Shown here one piece after another: positions 36,101-49,331 of a stretch of DNA of 64,000 nt (positions are counted from its first letter, which is position 1; each line of letters begins with the position of its first letter). The stretch is from Rhabdornis inornatus (Eukaryota; Chordata; Aves; Passeriformes; Rhabdornithidae). The notes beneath the pieces are model-generated. The model was not told where the DNA came from. It saw only the letters and a list, made by a program, of their open reading frames with translations, and made no database searches. The stretch is from contig VWZS01003937.1 in the NCBI GenBank assembly GCA_013397075.1, positions 313,980-377,979 of the forward strand, given 5' to 3'. The position numbers were made by a program, and so were the translations under genes.

Positions 36101-37925
36101 TTAAGCTAATATTCTAAAGGGAGAGATTAAATTAAAGGTTCATTTAAAAACTATTTCTTTTCCCTTGGAAGGTGAATAATTTTTTTCACTTACACTGCTG
36201 CAGTCCATTGTAATATTTTTGTTTGCATGTGTAATTTGGTTATTTAGTGCTACTTCAAGCTCAGTATTATTCATTTCTGATGAGCAAAGAACACTTTGAG
36301 CTCTGGCCCTTTACATTAAATTATAAATTAAACTCATCAAATAAAATCTTTCACCCGTTAATTTTGACATTAAAAGTGACATGGATGTCCCTGGGGACAG
36401 GATTTTACCCAATACTCTTATACTTAGTATAAAACACTCAACTAAGTGTTTGCAGAGTCCCCATTTTACTTGCCATCTATGTGCCAGAGGCTCTCCTTGT
36501 ATTTAACAACTGCAAGTGACTCCAGTGAAGACCTTAGTCTTCAAAGTTTTGTTGCAAAAATACTGACCTGCTTTCATATTCCAAGAGCAAAGCCAGTTAA
36601 AGGAGAGAAATCTGGGCTGTCCACGCTGTTTATGCGTGGTTGTTACTCAGGGTCAGTGTTTCCCTGTGCAGTCAGGCAGGGACACATTTTTATTTGCCCA
36701 GGTTTCTCTCACAGCAACAAGAAAGACCTTATAAACATGGGAAAATCTGACATGATAAAGCTAGCAAGGAAAACTGTCTGGTCTTTTAGAATTAATATAT
36801 ATGCATGCATTTAAGGAATAGTATATTATGTAGCTGAGATAAAAATGTATTGAAACATATCGGAACTGTGAAGTGAAACATTGGGTTATGGATGGATGCT
36901 GTTTCAAGACTAAATAAATATCCTTTGCTGTTGGCTTTGGTTTATTTTATCTTTTTTTCACTCTCACTATTCAGTAGGGGGTTTTGGGTTCCTCAGAGTC
37001 TACAGAGGATCAGTCATTTTCTCCCTGTGGCATTCTCAGCAGAGCATCTTCATCCTTTGTCTATTTACAGCTGACTGGGTGCACTGAATGTTCTTATTTT
37101 TTTTGTTTCCTAAAATCTTAGTTGTAGAGAGAAAAATCAAAAAAGAGGGTCAACTAACTGGGCAGGTCCCTGTAGGGAGCACAAGGACCTTGCTTTTGTT
37201 GAAATTGCTTGGAGCTCCATGATGTTAATATTTTCCACCTGATAAGTTAGCCAGACACAAGAGGTCATGGTTAGTTTTTACTGAAACGACAGAAGTGCTT
37301 TCTTGGGGCTTGTTTGGTTTTGTGTTTTGTTTGTTTTTATACAAATCCTACCAGAGCCAGAACCAAATGACAGTGTCTGCACCCAGCTTTCTGCCAGCAC
37401 TAGCACAAAATGATAAAATGGCTGGTTTGTTTGTTTGGGTTTCAGTGCTTTTTTTTCTTTTTTTCTTTTGTCCTGGGGATAGATTCCCAGTTCTTGTTTC
37501 CTTTTTTTCTATATTCTCTGCTTCCCTGGAGTATTGCCACTCTGCTGCAGACACAAGGCCGTAACCAGATAAGCTCTCCCCTTTGCACCTGCATTTAGGA
37601 TGGAAGAAGTGAAGAGCCCATCACAGGGGCTGTGAGTGTAGGACAGCAACTGCATCCAAATGGCAAGAGTCTCTGCACGTGAAACAGAGATCATCTTCCC
37701 TGTTTCCCATAGCACCTGCCTATCCTGCAAATTAATCTCTGGGAGCCTGAAAATGGGCTCCCAGAAAATGAGGTACAGACAGTGGCAGTGTGTGACAAAT
37801 TTAGGTTAGCAGTGATCTTTCACAGCCAGAGTTGGTACTCATTTCTGAACTCATGGGCAGCAAATACTCATTGACATCAGTGGGAGCACAATGGGTGCTC
37901 GCCTTGCCCACAGTTACTATATTAA

Positions 37926-37949
37926 ATGACCTGTAACTCAAAAGGTCAT
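37926..37949. promoter_or_regulatory. everted nuclear-receptor half-sites
   Basis: ATGACCT at 37926-37932 and AGGTCAT at 37943-37949 are exact inverted copies, 10 bases apart, pointing outwards. AGGTCA is the nuclear-receptor half-site, and the right copy has the AA-rich 5' extension favoured by monomer binders such as ROR or ERR. The wide spacing is unusual for dimers. Confidence 0.25.
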
Positions 37950-38719
37950 GGATGAAATTTATTATTCTACACCAAACACATCAGTTTACACTGATGTTTT
38001 TCTCAAGACAAACCCTGAAGAAGTGGTAAGATAGTGGAAATCAGGAGAGGGAGAAAGAATAAATTAAATCTAGGTTATTTTGTTATTGATTTTTCATTTT
38101 TATTTTTAGCCTAAACACCTGTGGATAATTTTGTTCCAATTCCACAGAAACAATCCCTCTTTGCAAACGTAATTTCAGATCCCACCATTTCCAGAACAAA
38201 CCATGTGCTTGGAAGGTTTTATCACAGAAACTATGCTCACTGTTAAGTAAAGAGAAATTCCCTCCTATTTCTTACCATTAATACAGGTCCTTAGCTGGAG
38301 TTTCCTAGTAGTCTGTTGATGGTGCTAGTCAAGAATATTGTGACTTCTGCTGTCTCCAGGTACATGCCTGAACTGATGTGTATCTGAAATGGCTTCTTCA
38401 AACACTGTTCCATTGCTTTTTCAGTTAGGGAATCGAAATGGAAAGTGCATTCACTCCTTAATATAGAAAGAAAAATGGAGATTATATATAAAAATATTTA
38501 AAGTGGTTAAATTAGCAATCAGCACAAAGTGAGTTTGGTCCATTTTTTAAAAGCAGCCCCCAATAGCAGGCAAATTACAGGTCATCAGACTCAGATCCAT
38601 TCTCCCTTCTCATTTCGATGATATTTTGTGGCTCTTTCATTCATTTATGGTAATGCATCAAATTATGCTTTAAGAAAGTTAGAAATGAAGACAAGAGATG
38701 CTGCTTGTTTGAAAGTATT

Positions 38720-38732
38720 TTGCATAATGCAA
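38720..38732. promoter_or_regulatory. palindromic ATGCAA (POU or C/EBP-type) site
   Basis: TTGCAT-A-ATGCAA is a perfect inverted repeat of the POU/C-EBP half-site ATGCAA around one base, inside an AT-rich block (about 38620-38790) with several further TAAT and ATGC cores. Confidence 0.25.
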
Positions 38733-41612
38733 TGACTTTTAAGTTTGGGTAATGCCAAAGATTGATAATGCAGTCTAGAAGCAAATAAAATGCTGACATA
38801 TCCTCTGCAAGCTTTTCATCTGTAGATAAATATCTTTACTGCCACTGATATATGCATCTTTGTCCAGCTTTGTCCAGCTGTGTGCTGTAGTACAAAGCCA
38901 TCATTTTATTCTTTAGACAGCTAAAATTCTGAAATGTATAGGCCAACAATTTGTTATACTTAGTGGCCTGATAGAGATTTCTGAATGTTATGTGGACATA
39001 TCCAAGCAAAGAGATAATGTGATGATCAAAATCAACATGTATAGGAGTACTTTCCATGCAGTATTTTGGTGTGTTTTTTTTCTACCCTGAAACTAGCTAA
39101 ACCTTCAGACATGTATATTGGTAATAACAGAGATATGCTTTCATGACGCAAATGGCAACCCTGCAAAGATTGTACTGTACCTTAGTAAATGATGTTTTCT
39201 CCAAAACCAGTAGCTTAGAAAAATCATTAATTTTTTTCAATGAATTAATTAACTTGTGCTTCCATGAACAAAAGGCACTTCAACTATTATTTTTCCTTGT
39301 CTCTTTGGTGTTTTGTTTAGAGGCCTATTTTTAGTGATATTCTTTCTTCTAACTCTATTTGGTAAGTATATTATCATGCCCTCTACCTGACAAGTCATCT
39401 CTAACACCTTTCAGAGAAATGGTGGCTAAAGGAGTCTGGGAAAGAGTGTGTTTCTCCTATTTGCTGGGCCTGATAGTCATGAGGTATCAGGACAAAAAAG
39501 GGAGATTTCACTTTCCTGGTTCCTGTCTGCTTGTGGGAATTTTGAAAGCACAGGCAGAAGTGTCACTGAGCCAGTGCACATCCAGTGAGGGCACTAGGAC
39601 TGAATCCATCCATCCCCATGTAATGACATGGCCCCAAATGCCTTGGGTCAGCTTTTCAGGGGAGCAGGGAGCTAACAGCTCAGTAGGAGCAATGGTCCAT
39701 AGCAGTCTCACACTCTCCAGGTGTGAGGCACATATTCTGTGACCCTCTCCCCATCCCCCCAAAACAAGAGACCCAGCTAAGTGGATTGGGAGGCTGGTGA
39801 TCAGTGTCCGTGGAGGTTGGGTGACCAACATTCAAGTGCTGCCGAGGAAGAAATGCTGCAGTATCCTGAGGTCAAGCACTGACCTAGAATAAGCTGAAGG
39901 TCTTGATGTGCCATGGTGGGAGGCCAAAGCGCATGCCAGTGTTTAAAAGCAAGCATTGCTTGTGGTAGCTCATAAATATTATACTTGTCATCTTTCCCCC
40001 TCCTGGTAGACCTAGATACTAGGCAGGTTTAACTCCATTTTAAATCTGCTATGTCTATGACTGAAATCATAATATTTATGCAGGGTAGTTTTTCAAGAAG
40101 CTTAGTGAATGTGAAAACAAGTTCCTGGGTTTTCCCCTTTCATGGAAGCAAGCTGAAGGTCAGATTTACAACATCTCAAGCTACATTCTGTGCTCATTTA
40201 CACAGCTGTAATCTTGAGTTATGCCACCGAGGACAAGCAATTGCTCCAGACTTACAGGATATAACTGACAGCAGAATTTAGCTTGGGGTTGCCAAAGCCT
40301 GACAGTAAAGGAGCTGCGAGGGTGGAATTTGGTGCTCATGAAGTAGCTTGTATATATTCAAGGAATGTATGAGCCCAAAGATTTATTAGTAGTGTTTCAG
40401 AGCATTATTGAAATTAGACTTAATTATCTGTGTAATTTGCTGGAACCAGTATTTTAGCATTTTTGATCAAGTATATGCCATTAATTTTAAAGAGATGTAC
40501 CAGGCTGCTCTCAAAAAGTGGAATAAAACAATTTTAAAAGAAAGCCCATCATTTCTAAATAGTGTGTTTCAAAAATTTCAAAGGTTGTTGTTGGTTGAGT
40601 CTTTCTTCCCCTTTGCAAAACAGTCCATTTGCAGTCTAATTGTACAGAAAAAAGTTCATGTCACCCCTGAAGGTCATTCCAGCAAGCAAATAAAAGAATT
40701 GCCTCCTTGTTCCCAGACTTGCCTAGCTCTGCCATTCCTCTCCCTCTTGTCCTTGCTCCAGCCCCATTATGCCACTTGGAAATGGTGCTGGCTGTCTTTG
40801 GATGAAGGAGCAGAAGACAAAGCTGCGAACAATAACCAACCTGCTCCTTAGCAATGAAGAAAGTGCAAGGCTCCTGTTCAGACCTGTACCCCATTCTCTC
40901 TGTTCAGACATGCTCCACAGGTACTGCTTGGTTTGAAGGTATCATCTCCATGCCTAAGCCTCTGTTTCTTCAGTGGCTTCTTGCCAGGTGCCCGTGGTCA
41001 CCTGAGCTCCCGGAAAAGAGGAATGTTCTTGTGCTGAAAACAGCAGCCATGCAAAGGTGCAGTGCACCTTGCTTTTCTGCTGGTTTCTGTGGAAACTTTG
41101 GAGAAGATCCTTTGCTTGTTTCTTTGTCATGCATTTAATAGCAATAATGATGCTTACCTCTTTCTGAAAGTGTGCTTTGAGGATTCAACCATTATTGCGT
41201 ACAAATAGCTTGAAGCTTACACCAGCACTAAAGCTGAAGGCAAGAGGAACAAGAACACAGCCAGGTTATTAACTGTCATTTTGCCAAACCTCTGCCCAAA
41301 GAAACCTTTGGTTTAGGACAGATACTGTGTGGTGGTTTTTTTGTGGTCAGCACTTTTCTAGTTCAGATTTTTACTTCCTTTTTTTTCGTTTTCTTTATAC
41401 CTTCTTTACCCCTGCGTCCATGTAGGTCTCCAGCAGCATAAATATGGTCAGCATGTCATTTTGGGAGGCAAGCAGTAAATGTGAAGGGGGCATGCTCTTA
41501 CTGAAATGTTGTGCACACTGGTTCAAACGCTGGAGAAGCATCAGCTCAGACTTCCCCGGTAAATGATTAACTTTTGTTTGCACAGAAGAGAGAGCCACAG
41601 TAAGAATGCAAT

Positions 41613-41849
41613 TAATTACACTGGCAGCCCAGCCAGGCCAGCAGTCAGCAGCGCTCTCCCTTGCAGCTCCTGGCTCTGCAGGTCTGATTTGAGAGTAACT
41701 AATTAAACACAGGTGCAGGCTAGCAGACTTGTTGAATTAATGCAGTGTCTTCTTTTTGGTGTTCCCAGGCATTTGTAGCTCACAAAAATAGAGCAAGCAC
41801 TTGGTGCTACAAATAATAATAGAGTGCTGATGATGTAGGTAATTAATCC
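41613..41849. promoter_or_regulatory. candidate homeodomain-site cluster
   Basis: TAATTA, the core site of many Antennapedia- and paired-class homeodomains, occurs at 41613-41618, 41700-41705 and 41840-41845. The last overlaps TAATCC (41844-41849), the bicoid/OTX/PITX-type site. In AT-rich DNA about one TAATTA per 1.4 kb is expected, so three in 233 bases is a mild excess. Confidence 0.3.
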
Positions 41850-43448
41850 TTTATTACTGTGGTGTGATAGGCTGCTGCTAAGGCTGTCATTCAAGTACTT
41901 CTTATGCAAAAACATGTCTCAGAGGTGAAAGAACATGCAGTAGGAGAAAGACAGGGGAGCATTCTAATGGACTTGCTTGTCTTATAGGCACAGATACATC
42001 TTCAGGGTTTTGGCAAGATTGTCAAAACCTGGTAGTCAAAACTCAAGACCAGAAATTCATTGCACTATATTCTGGGTTCTACCTTTGACTCACCAGGGCA
42101 CTTTTAGCAGGAAGCAGCTCAAAATAAAAATTCAGTCTCATTCAAATGATACGCAACCATGAAAGACAAATGCAAGGCTGTAATTGTAGCTCACTGTGGT
42201 CTTTCTTTTCTTTTTTATTGCATCCTGAACATCCTCAGTTGGCCATTGGCATTAACAGGCTCCTGACTCCAGTGGACCCTAGGTTAATCCCAGCATTGTT
42301 CTTTGTGATGGTGCAGGGGGTGACTGTCTTGCTTTAAGGGAGACTGGCTTTGAGTGGAGGTAATGCAGATGTCCAAGAAGCTGCAAAAAAACCAAATATT
42401 TAGTGTTAGTTATTGCCAATAACAAATGCTGTTCCCCTTACTGGTTCAAACCAAACTGCAGGACTCAAGTATCTTTTCCAGTTGAAATTAAGGGTAAAAT
42501 GTGAAAATGTTATCAGCCTTTTCTCTCCATTGTCAGACATTCCCCAGACACGGGAATTTTGGGGTTTTATGAGATGTCAAGGAGGAAACAACCCTCTGTG
42601 GTAGTAGCCCCAGGGAGTGCCAAGCATTAAGATACTTCAGCCTCAACACAAGGAAAAACCCCAAAACACCAATGTATGTGTTTACTTTAAAGACAAGGAG
42701 TGATTTCATGTTCTTCTTGTTACTTCATGATGAAAATGGTCCAACTCTATTAGGAATGTTTATAGTGGGAAAATAATGCCAAGTCTAATAAATTATCAGT
42801 AGGACAGACCATGTTTTATTCAGTGTGGGAACCAAACACTGCCATATTGTACAGATTTGCTGATCTGGAAGAATCATTCTTGCCTTACAGAATGCAGCTC
42901 AAAAACTGAGTGCATGAATATGACAGTTTTCTCTTTTTAAATGCAGACAATTTAAAGACAGAAACAGTGCTTGGAGAGCTTTCTAAGGGATTCTGATCAA
43001 CTTACGTAAGTTCAGGAAGTCAGCAATAATTCATTATCCTTCCATATTTTTCAGTGGCTTTTGTTTTTCTTGCATCACAATTTTTATCCCATTAGAGACA
43101 TATAGTAGTCAAGTATTTGGATGAGGACTAGTATTCTGCTACAAATTTTAATGCTAACTTCATGGCAGGGAAATAGCTTAGAGCAGTTCTTAGAGCAATC
43201 AGATAGTTTCTGATTCTTTTCTTCCTCTTTGCTAGTTACCTGTGGCCCTGTGGGAAATTTACATGGTGGAGTGTTTGCCCTCACAGGGCACATAAAAGGT
43301 TTGTAAAAACACTTTTCTATGACCGTGTGTATTTCACAATAGCAAGAAAGATTGCTGACCTTCTCCTGGCTGTGGGTCCTGATGGGAGAGAGCTGGGGAG
43401 GGTGAGGCCCTAAATTACTGCTCAGCTCATAGAAAATTTAGTTGTGGA

Positions 43449-43461
43449 GTGTGTGTGTGTG
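43449..43461. repeat. short GT microsatellite
   Basis: Six GT units; too short to be highly mutable. Confidence 0.75.
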
Positions 43462-43633
43462 CATAACTATGTGTTGTGCCTGAGACAAGCATGATCTTTT
43501 ATTTTCTGAACTCCATGCCTCTGAAATTTCCAGGAAGCTGCTCTTGGCTGCTGACAGTGGCTATAGGGGTGATGGCAGCAGTGAGGTGGCTTTTGTTCAT
43601 GTCTTCTTGCCTTCATTAATTTCCAGTGTGTCA

Positions 43634-43645
43634 TTTCAGCTGAAA
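43634..43645. promoter_or_regulatory. palindromic E-box
   Basis: TTTCAGCTGAAA is a 12-base perfect palindrome centred on the CAGCTG E-box bound by MyoD/ASCL1-class bHLH dimers. It sits in an AT-rich, gene-free block (about 43600-43800). Function is inferred from the motif. Confidence 0.25.
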
Positions 43646-46600
43646 ATATACAATTGCTGCTAATCTGTTCAACAGCATGATTTTGGCTAGGCGGTTATTT
43701 ATGTCACAGTAAATATTTGATGAGGAGGTGTGTTATTTTTAGCCACAATCACAACATATTATCGAAATTTATAGGCCTGAAATAGGTCATCTAACACATG
43801 ATTGTTTGTTACCTTTACAGTTTCCTGAGGGTTTTTTCCACTTCCCTTCACAATTTGAACTGAAAAGGTGATGATTCAGTGTTGGTATAGATTGTTGCAC
43901 ATAAGCTGCATAGTGGGGGCAAACATCAAGCCTCAAATTGCAGGACCCATGCTGATGGGGGATGCTGCAGCCACTGATGCTATAAACCCATCGAGGCTGT
44001 GCAAATACATGAATGTACACATGGATCTCAAAGCTGTGATTTTCATATTCCAGCAATCACTGCCGTAGGAGCGCATGACTGACAGCACAAAGAACTTCGA
44101 TTTACTGTAGAGAGATGTAAATTGATAAGCCAGGAGACAGCCATCATTCTTCCTTTATTCTCTCTCTGTATCCCATGTCTTTCTCTGCTGGCATAATCAA
44201 AGCTGACACAGTGCATTCTATACCAAGTTATATTTTTCGTAATTATAAGACAGTACCTGAGATCTGAAGTTGTTATTCAGGAAATGGCACAAAGCTCACT
44301 GAAATACAGGTTTTCAGATTGATCCTCTGATAATATTGTTTTTCACATAGATTCTGGGTACTCAGACTCTACATCTATGTCTTTAAGCTGTCTGGATGCT
44401 TTAAGAAGGGATAAGTACAGGAGAAAAAAAAATGAGGGAGCTTTTCCTTTTGTGCAGAGGAAAAAAATATACAAAGCGTGAAAGACTGGTTTTCTTTCTC
44501 CTTACCAGCAGCTGAATCTGAAGCATTTTGCCACACTGTTTCTAAAAAAGTTTGTAGGGAGCTGCCTTGGGGGGAAGAGTTACAAGAATTCAAGAAACAA
44601 AAATAGAGACATCACCACGAAGACCTGGATGAGCAACCAGCCTTCCCTCAGCTGACTGACTGGTGTGGCACACCTCTCATGTCTTGGGGCCAAAGGGTCA
44701 TTCCCTCTGATTCATCTCATTAGGCTCAGCTGCCTCTGACTTCAATTGCAATGTTTTCAGATCTGAAAAGAACAGACTGTGAGATATAATAGAGTTGTTA
44801 TAATACAGATGCATTTGGAAATCTCATTTTTTCTCAGGTCTGAAAAAGTGTGGTAAAATCTGAACACTTGTATTGCAGCCCTTTGACCTCAAATGCGTAT
44901 GGTGAAATTTCAGATCCCATCTGGACACAGTGAATGTGTGACTTGAAAGAAGGCAAATGAATGAAGCCTTCCATGCCCTGGAGCTCCAGCAGAGAGGTGC
45001 TGCAGATCACCTGGGAAAATCCCAGTGCTGTAAGTAATTTTCCATATAGTTTTATTTTTAAATTCTCTGGTATTTTAATTGAATTAATAAAAATAGCAAG
45101 GAGAAATAAAAATGGATTTTTTTTTATTAAAACAGATTGAAACTAGTAGGAAAAATGGGATTATCTCACTTGATAGAGATTATTACTTGTCATTGAAAAA
45201 CTGTTGTCCTTTCAATGTCAGACTTTTTTTTGCACTTCCAGAAATAAACTAAGTTATATTGAGTATAACTATAGTTATACTTCATGGATGTTTGTGTGCA
45301 GGCCTTGTCTGCTCACTGGGCTCCAGATTCATGATATCTCAAGTCTTGCTTTGCCTCACTGACCTACATGCACAATGACTAGAAAGCAGAAAGCAAGGTC
45401 TTTTTCTCTCTTTTATCTTTAATACAGGGAACTTCTTACATCCAGTAGCTCCTCTGCTTAAAGATAGTTAACAGGTAGTTTCAACAGGCAGAATTTATTT
45501 TTTCTTTGAGCAATTAACTCAGCTGCCAGAATTGAGAGCCTTTTTATGTTAAATTGCTTCTGTAGTTGATGGAAAAAGAAAGATGCTTCTGATGTGGATC
45601 TTAGCTGTCCTTTGGAAGCACCTGGTCCTTGATGCAGGTGGTACCTGATTTCAGCACCTCAATTTCAAATTTTTCCAGTTAAGCAGGATGGACCTAGAGC
45701 TCTTCAAGATGCTGGTAGCTTGCTGGGGACATGTGAGGAAAAGCATTGCTGGTCATGCACTCCTATCAAAAGGCAGTTCCTTGTCTTACAGCAACTCAGG
45801 GAATTACAAAAGAAGGAAAAAATCCAAATATTTTTGGCTGGAATTAGTGAATAAGTCAGCTTTTTCTAACTACTAATAACTAAAGTGAGAGTGGCTATCT
45901 GAAGTACTCTTAAAGATGAACCCCAGGTTACTCCCATCAGTCTGACTACTGTTTAAACTTTTCGCTTGCATGTGCTGATTGATGCATTATTGCTCATGTC
46001 AGTGAAGGACTTTTCACCAGAAACCATCTTTTGCAGGACTTATAAGGAGTATATTGGAAAAGATTTGAAATTTCTCCGTAATTTGTGCAGTGGATACATA
46101 GCTCTGTAAGAGCTGCCCAATTGATTATACATAGGTCACTGAAAAACTCTTTGGAATAGCTATGCCAAATTGCTACAAGTACAGATTAGTTTCAAACACA
46201 GAAAGAAAAATGCAAAATCTTATTACTAATTTCCTAGGCCATCCAATTCACAGGACACCCATGCCAAAAAATGTTTTTACTGGACTGTTTTCTTAACAGG
46301 GTCATTATGTTTCCATCAAGATAATTCTTAAAGAAAGGGTTTACTTCTCACTTTTTCATGTCAGTGTCTCTGACAGGAATAGGCCTTTGGGAGCATCTTA
46401 GGAGTAGAAGTGTAAGAAACCAGAATGTGTGCTGCATGTTTGTTGCTGCATGCTCCTTCAGAATTTGCTTTTAAAACGCATATTGGTTACAAAATAAACC
46501 CGAATGAGCCATTATACTTGGGTGTGTAATTATGTATTTAGGACATATACTACACACAGCTTTAAAAGAAATCTGTATGGAAACAAATTGCATTACATTT

Positions 46601-48710
46601 GCAAATAGCTGAAGGTAGTTGAGCAGCAACACCTCAAGCCTTTCAAAATACGGAAGTCATTTACAGCATCTTCTGAAGTAATTATGTCCCAAGCGTCAGA
46701 TTCCAGTTCTTTCAATGCCTTTGCTGCAGAGGAGCTGCAGAGGTCTCAGTATAGCATAAAAGACCTGGGCTTGGCTGTCTAACAGCCTTGATGTAGATGT
46801 AGTGCTTCTGCTGATGTCCCGTGGCAGAGCAGGACTGCTGGCCTTTGGGACAGAATGCTGCTTGGGACTAATGCTGAGAGTGGAGACATGTGCCAAGGAG
46901 AGAGGCACCCCTGGGGCAAGGGTGAAACCCAACCTCCTGTCTCCCCAAAGATTAGTGAGGAGCAGAGATTTAAGTCTTGGTTGAACAGTTTTGTGATTTA
47001 GTGGAGTGATAGATTTACTTATGAGGCCAACCTTGAGGATGGAGAACCCTCTGGCTTCTTATTTCAGGGTTTTGAACTGCCACTAGAGCAAGGTAGCGCA
47101 TCTCCTCAGCTTTGACAGTGTTGTACCACTTATTTTCGTCTTTAACTGGTGCTTGGCAAAGTACCTGCCTCTCAGGGGGCCAATCCTTGGAAATAGCCAT
47201 GTGTGACAGAAATGGCAGCAGGCACCCGTAAGGAAGCTGTGTGCCTGCCTGGGCCGATGATATGGAACAACATCAAGCATGCTTCCCTGCCTTGAGATAG
47301 CAGTTCCTGCATTAAATCTACAAAATGCCTTTCTGTGCACAGTGCAGTTGGAAATGTTAAGAGTCACGCTTATTAGCACTGGCACATATAAAGCAGAGCT
47401 GCAGTAAATGAGTTAAGTGTCCTGAGGATTTGAGGACTGGGGTGTTGCTTTTCCTTTTCTGGAGCTGAGCACTCGAGAGACTTTCATTAAACCTGGGACT
47501 TGGCAGATCCTCATGCTGATTCTGCCACTTATTTGTTGTTCTGCCTCAGGCTAGTCACTTAACCTCTTGCCGCCCTAATTTCCCCATCTGGAAAATTATA
47601 TTTACTTACCTCTCCTGGGGATTGCACGGGGCTTAATGAATGCCTGTAAGGGATTTGAAGATCTTCAGATCTGAGATGATACAGGACTGCAAAAGATTCA
47701 CTGCATGTGCAAGGAGTAGGGGATGTGTGCCCAGGCAGGAGAGCCTGCCTGCGCTTCTGGCCTGGAATCAAGTCTGAAAATCTAATCAGCAGGGGAGGAT
47801 CGTACTCTCTGTTTTAGATTAAATCCTCTTCCTTGTGGCCTTTTCAGATTTGCTGGTAGAAAAGGGAGGCAAGTGACTGAATGGGGAGCAGGGCAGCTGA
47901 GGTTAACTGCTTTCTCCTGTTGGTCCCCTGGATCTTTTTGTCAGTGCAATAACAGCTGGATCTCCCAGGAAGGTAATGATCTTCCTGGATGCTTCATCTT
48001 GCTGCAGGCTATTAGAGAAGCCAGGCAGCCCTATTGCTGCCCATTTCTTTAGTAGGAAAAAATGAACCTCTGACCAAAAAAAAGTTCCTCCATACAATTA
48101 AGCAGCATTAGAATGAGGCCTGTGCCTTTGCTGATGAACTTCAGTGAAAGCAGATGGTCACAATGGTATTAAAAACTAAAGACTTCAGTCAAGCTTTTAA
48201 TTGAAAACAATTGGACCCTGCTGGATGGTAATTACCTTGGCTGCTTGCAAATAATATCACAGCACTGCTACCTAGGAAGGAAGAATGAAGACTGAGTTAA
48301 TAGGAACTGCTTAATCTGCATATAATAAACAAGGAGCATCCAAAACTATTTTCTCTGGTAGCTTCTCCCATGCAAGAGGCTTTTAAGTGGCTAGCAGTGT
48401 GAAAAGGAACACAGAGTGGCAGAAATTGAAACATGTGAAACGTTTGCTGGGTTTATAAAGTAACTTAAAGAGCCGATCTTCCCTCATCTCCCTCCTTTTT
48501 TTAACAGCTGAAATTCCAGATGCAGCTGAGAAAAACAGCATAATATAATAAAGTGGAAAAGCTCTAGATTATCCAGCATTCCTCCTCTTCTGAATGGCAA
48601 CAGTAATGACAGGCTGTGTTTATCTTATTTTATCTGCTTTCGTCTTCCCTTGCCTGATGGACTGGAAGGCTGGGGCCCTTCTAAACACCCAGAGTGTTTT
48701 TCACCATGTT

Positions 48711-48736
48711 CTTAATTGGATTTTAATGATCATTAA
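48711..48736. promoter_or_regulatory. palindromic paired-type homeodomain site
   Basis: TTAATGATCATTAA at 48723-48736 is a 14-base perfect palindrome containing TAAT-N4-ATTA, the spacing of a P4 site for paired-class homeodomain dimers. TTAATTGG lies just upstream and a further TTAAT just downstream. About four perfect 14-base palindromes would be expected by chance in 64 kb, so the weight comes from the core and flanks, not from the symmetry. Confidence 0.3.
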
Positions 48737-49163
48737 CTTAATATGCCTCAGTGTCTAACAAAGCAAATGTAGTACGTGGCATATTTCGCCTGACAATTTT
48801 CTCATTCCTCTGCCTAGTGCTGGGATCAGATGAGGGTTAGAGGGCTAGACCATCTAAAAGGGTCCTGAGTCCTTGTGTGCTATGTATTTATTGACACAAC
48901 ATGGCATTAGTACTGCTTTACAGTGTCTTCCCTGCTGTGAGAAGGACCTGTATTGCTGTGGATGTGCGGGTGGAAAAAAACAGTCCCAGTGTTGTCTCTT
49001 TTAAAAACAGGTCCTAGATGTGTGTAGAATGAACCAAATCTTGTCGCCTTTCATGTAAACACTATTTTTCATGTGGCAGTTCTCTTGGGTGGTTTTTTGT
49101 TCCCCTATGAGCAGGCAAGATGCCTTGCTGCCCCAGCAGACCTCAGAAAGCAGCAGCTACTGA

Positions 49164-49177
49164 AATTTTGCAAAATT
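49164..49177. promoter_or_regulatory. palindromic TTTTGCAAAA (C/EBP-like) site
   Basis: AATTTTGCAAAATT is a 14-base perfect palindrome with a C/EBP-like TTGCAA core. It is followed directly by TTAATGAG, a homeodomain-type core. Chance occurrence is possible. Confidence 0.2.
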
Positions 49178-49310
49178 AATGAGTAACTGTGAACTGCTAG
49201 TAAAAGTGATGCAATGACTTTCCATAACATATCATTTTAGAAGCAGTGACTTGAACTGCTTTTTCTTTTCCTATCCAAATATTTGTCTTTTCAAGGCACC
49301 AGCCAAGAGT

Positions 49311-49331
49311 TTGTCTTGTCTTGTCTTGTCT
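49311..49331. repeat. TTGTC pentanucleotide repeat
   Basis: Four TTGTC units followed by T. Confidence 0.85.

Larger units (their letters stand above)
33151..41560. other. intergenic, no gene seen
   Basis: No frame resembles a known protein; the longest, 147 codons at 40408-40851 plus strand, is Lys/Ile/Leu-rich as expected of AT-rich non-coding DNA. AT-rich patches near 36170-36420, 38400-38800 and 40390-40650 could be conserved elements. They contain the everted AGGTCA repeat at 37926-37949 and the ATGCAA palindrome at 38720-38732. No interspersed repeat was recognised. Confidence 0.6.

Noticed and set aside
40408..40851. 147-codon frame in AT-rich DNA
   Set aside because: Lys/Ile/Phe/Leu-rich product typical of AT-rich non-coding DNA; no known motif.
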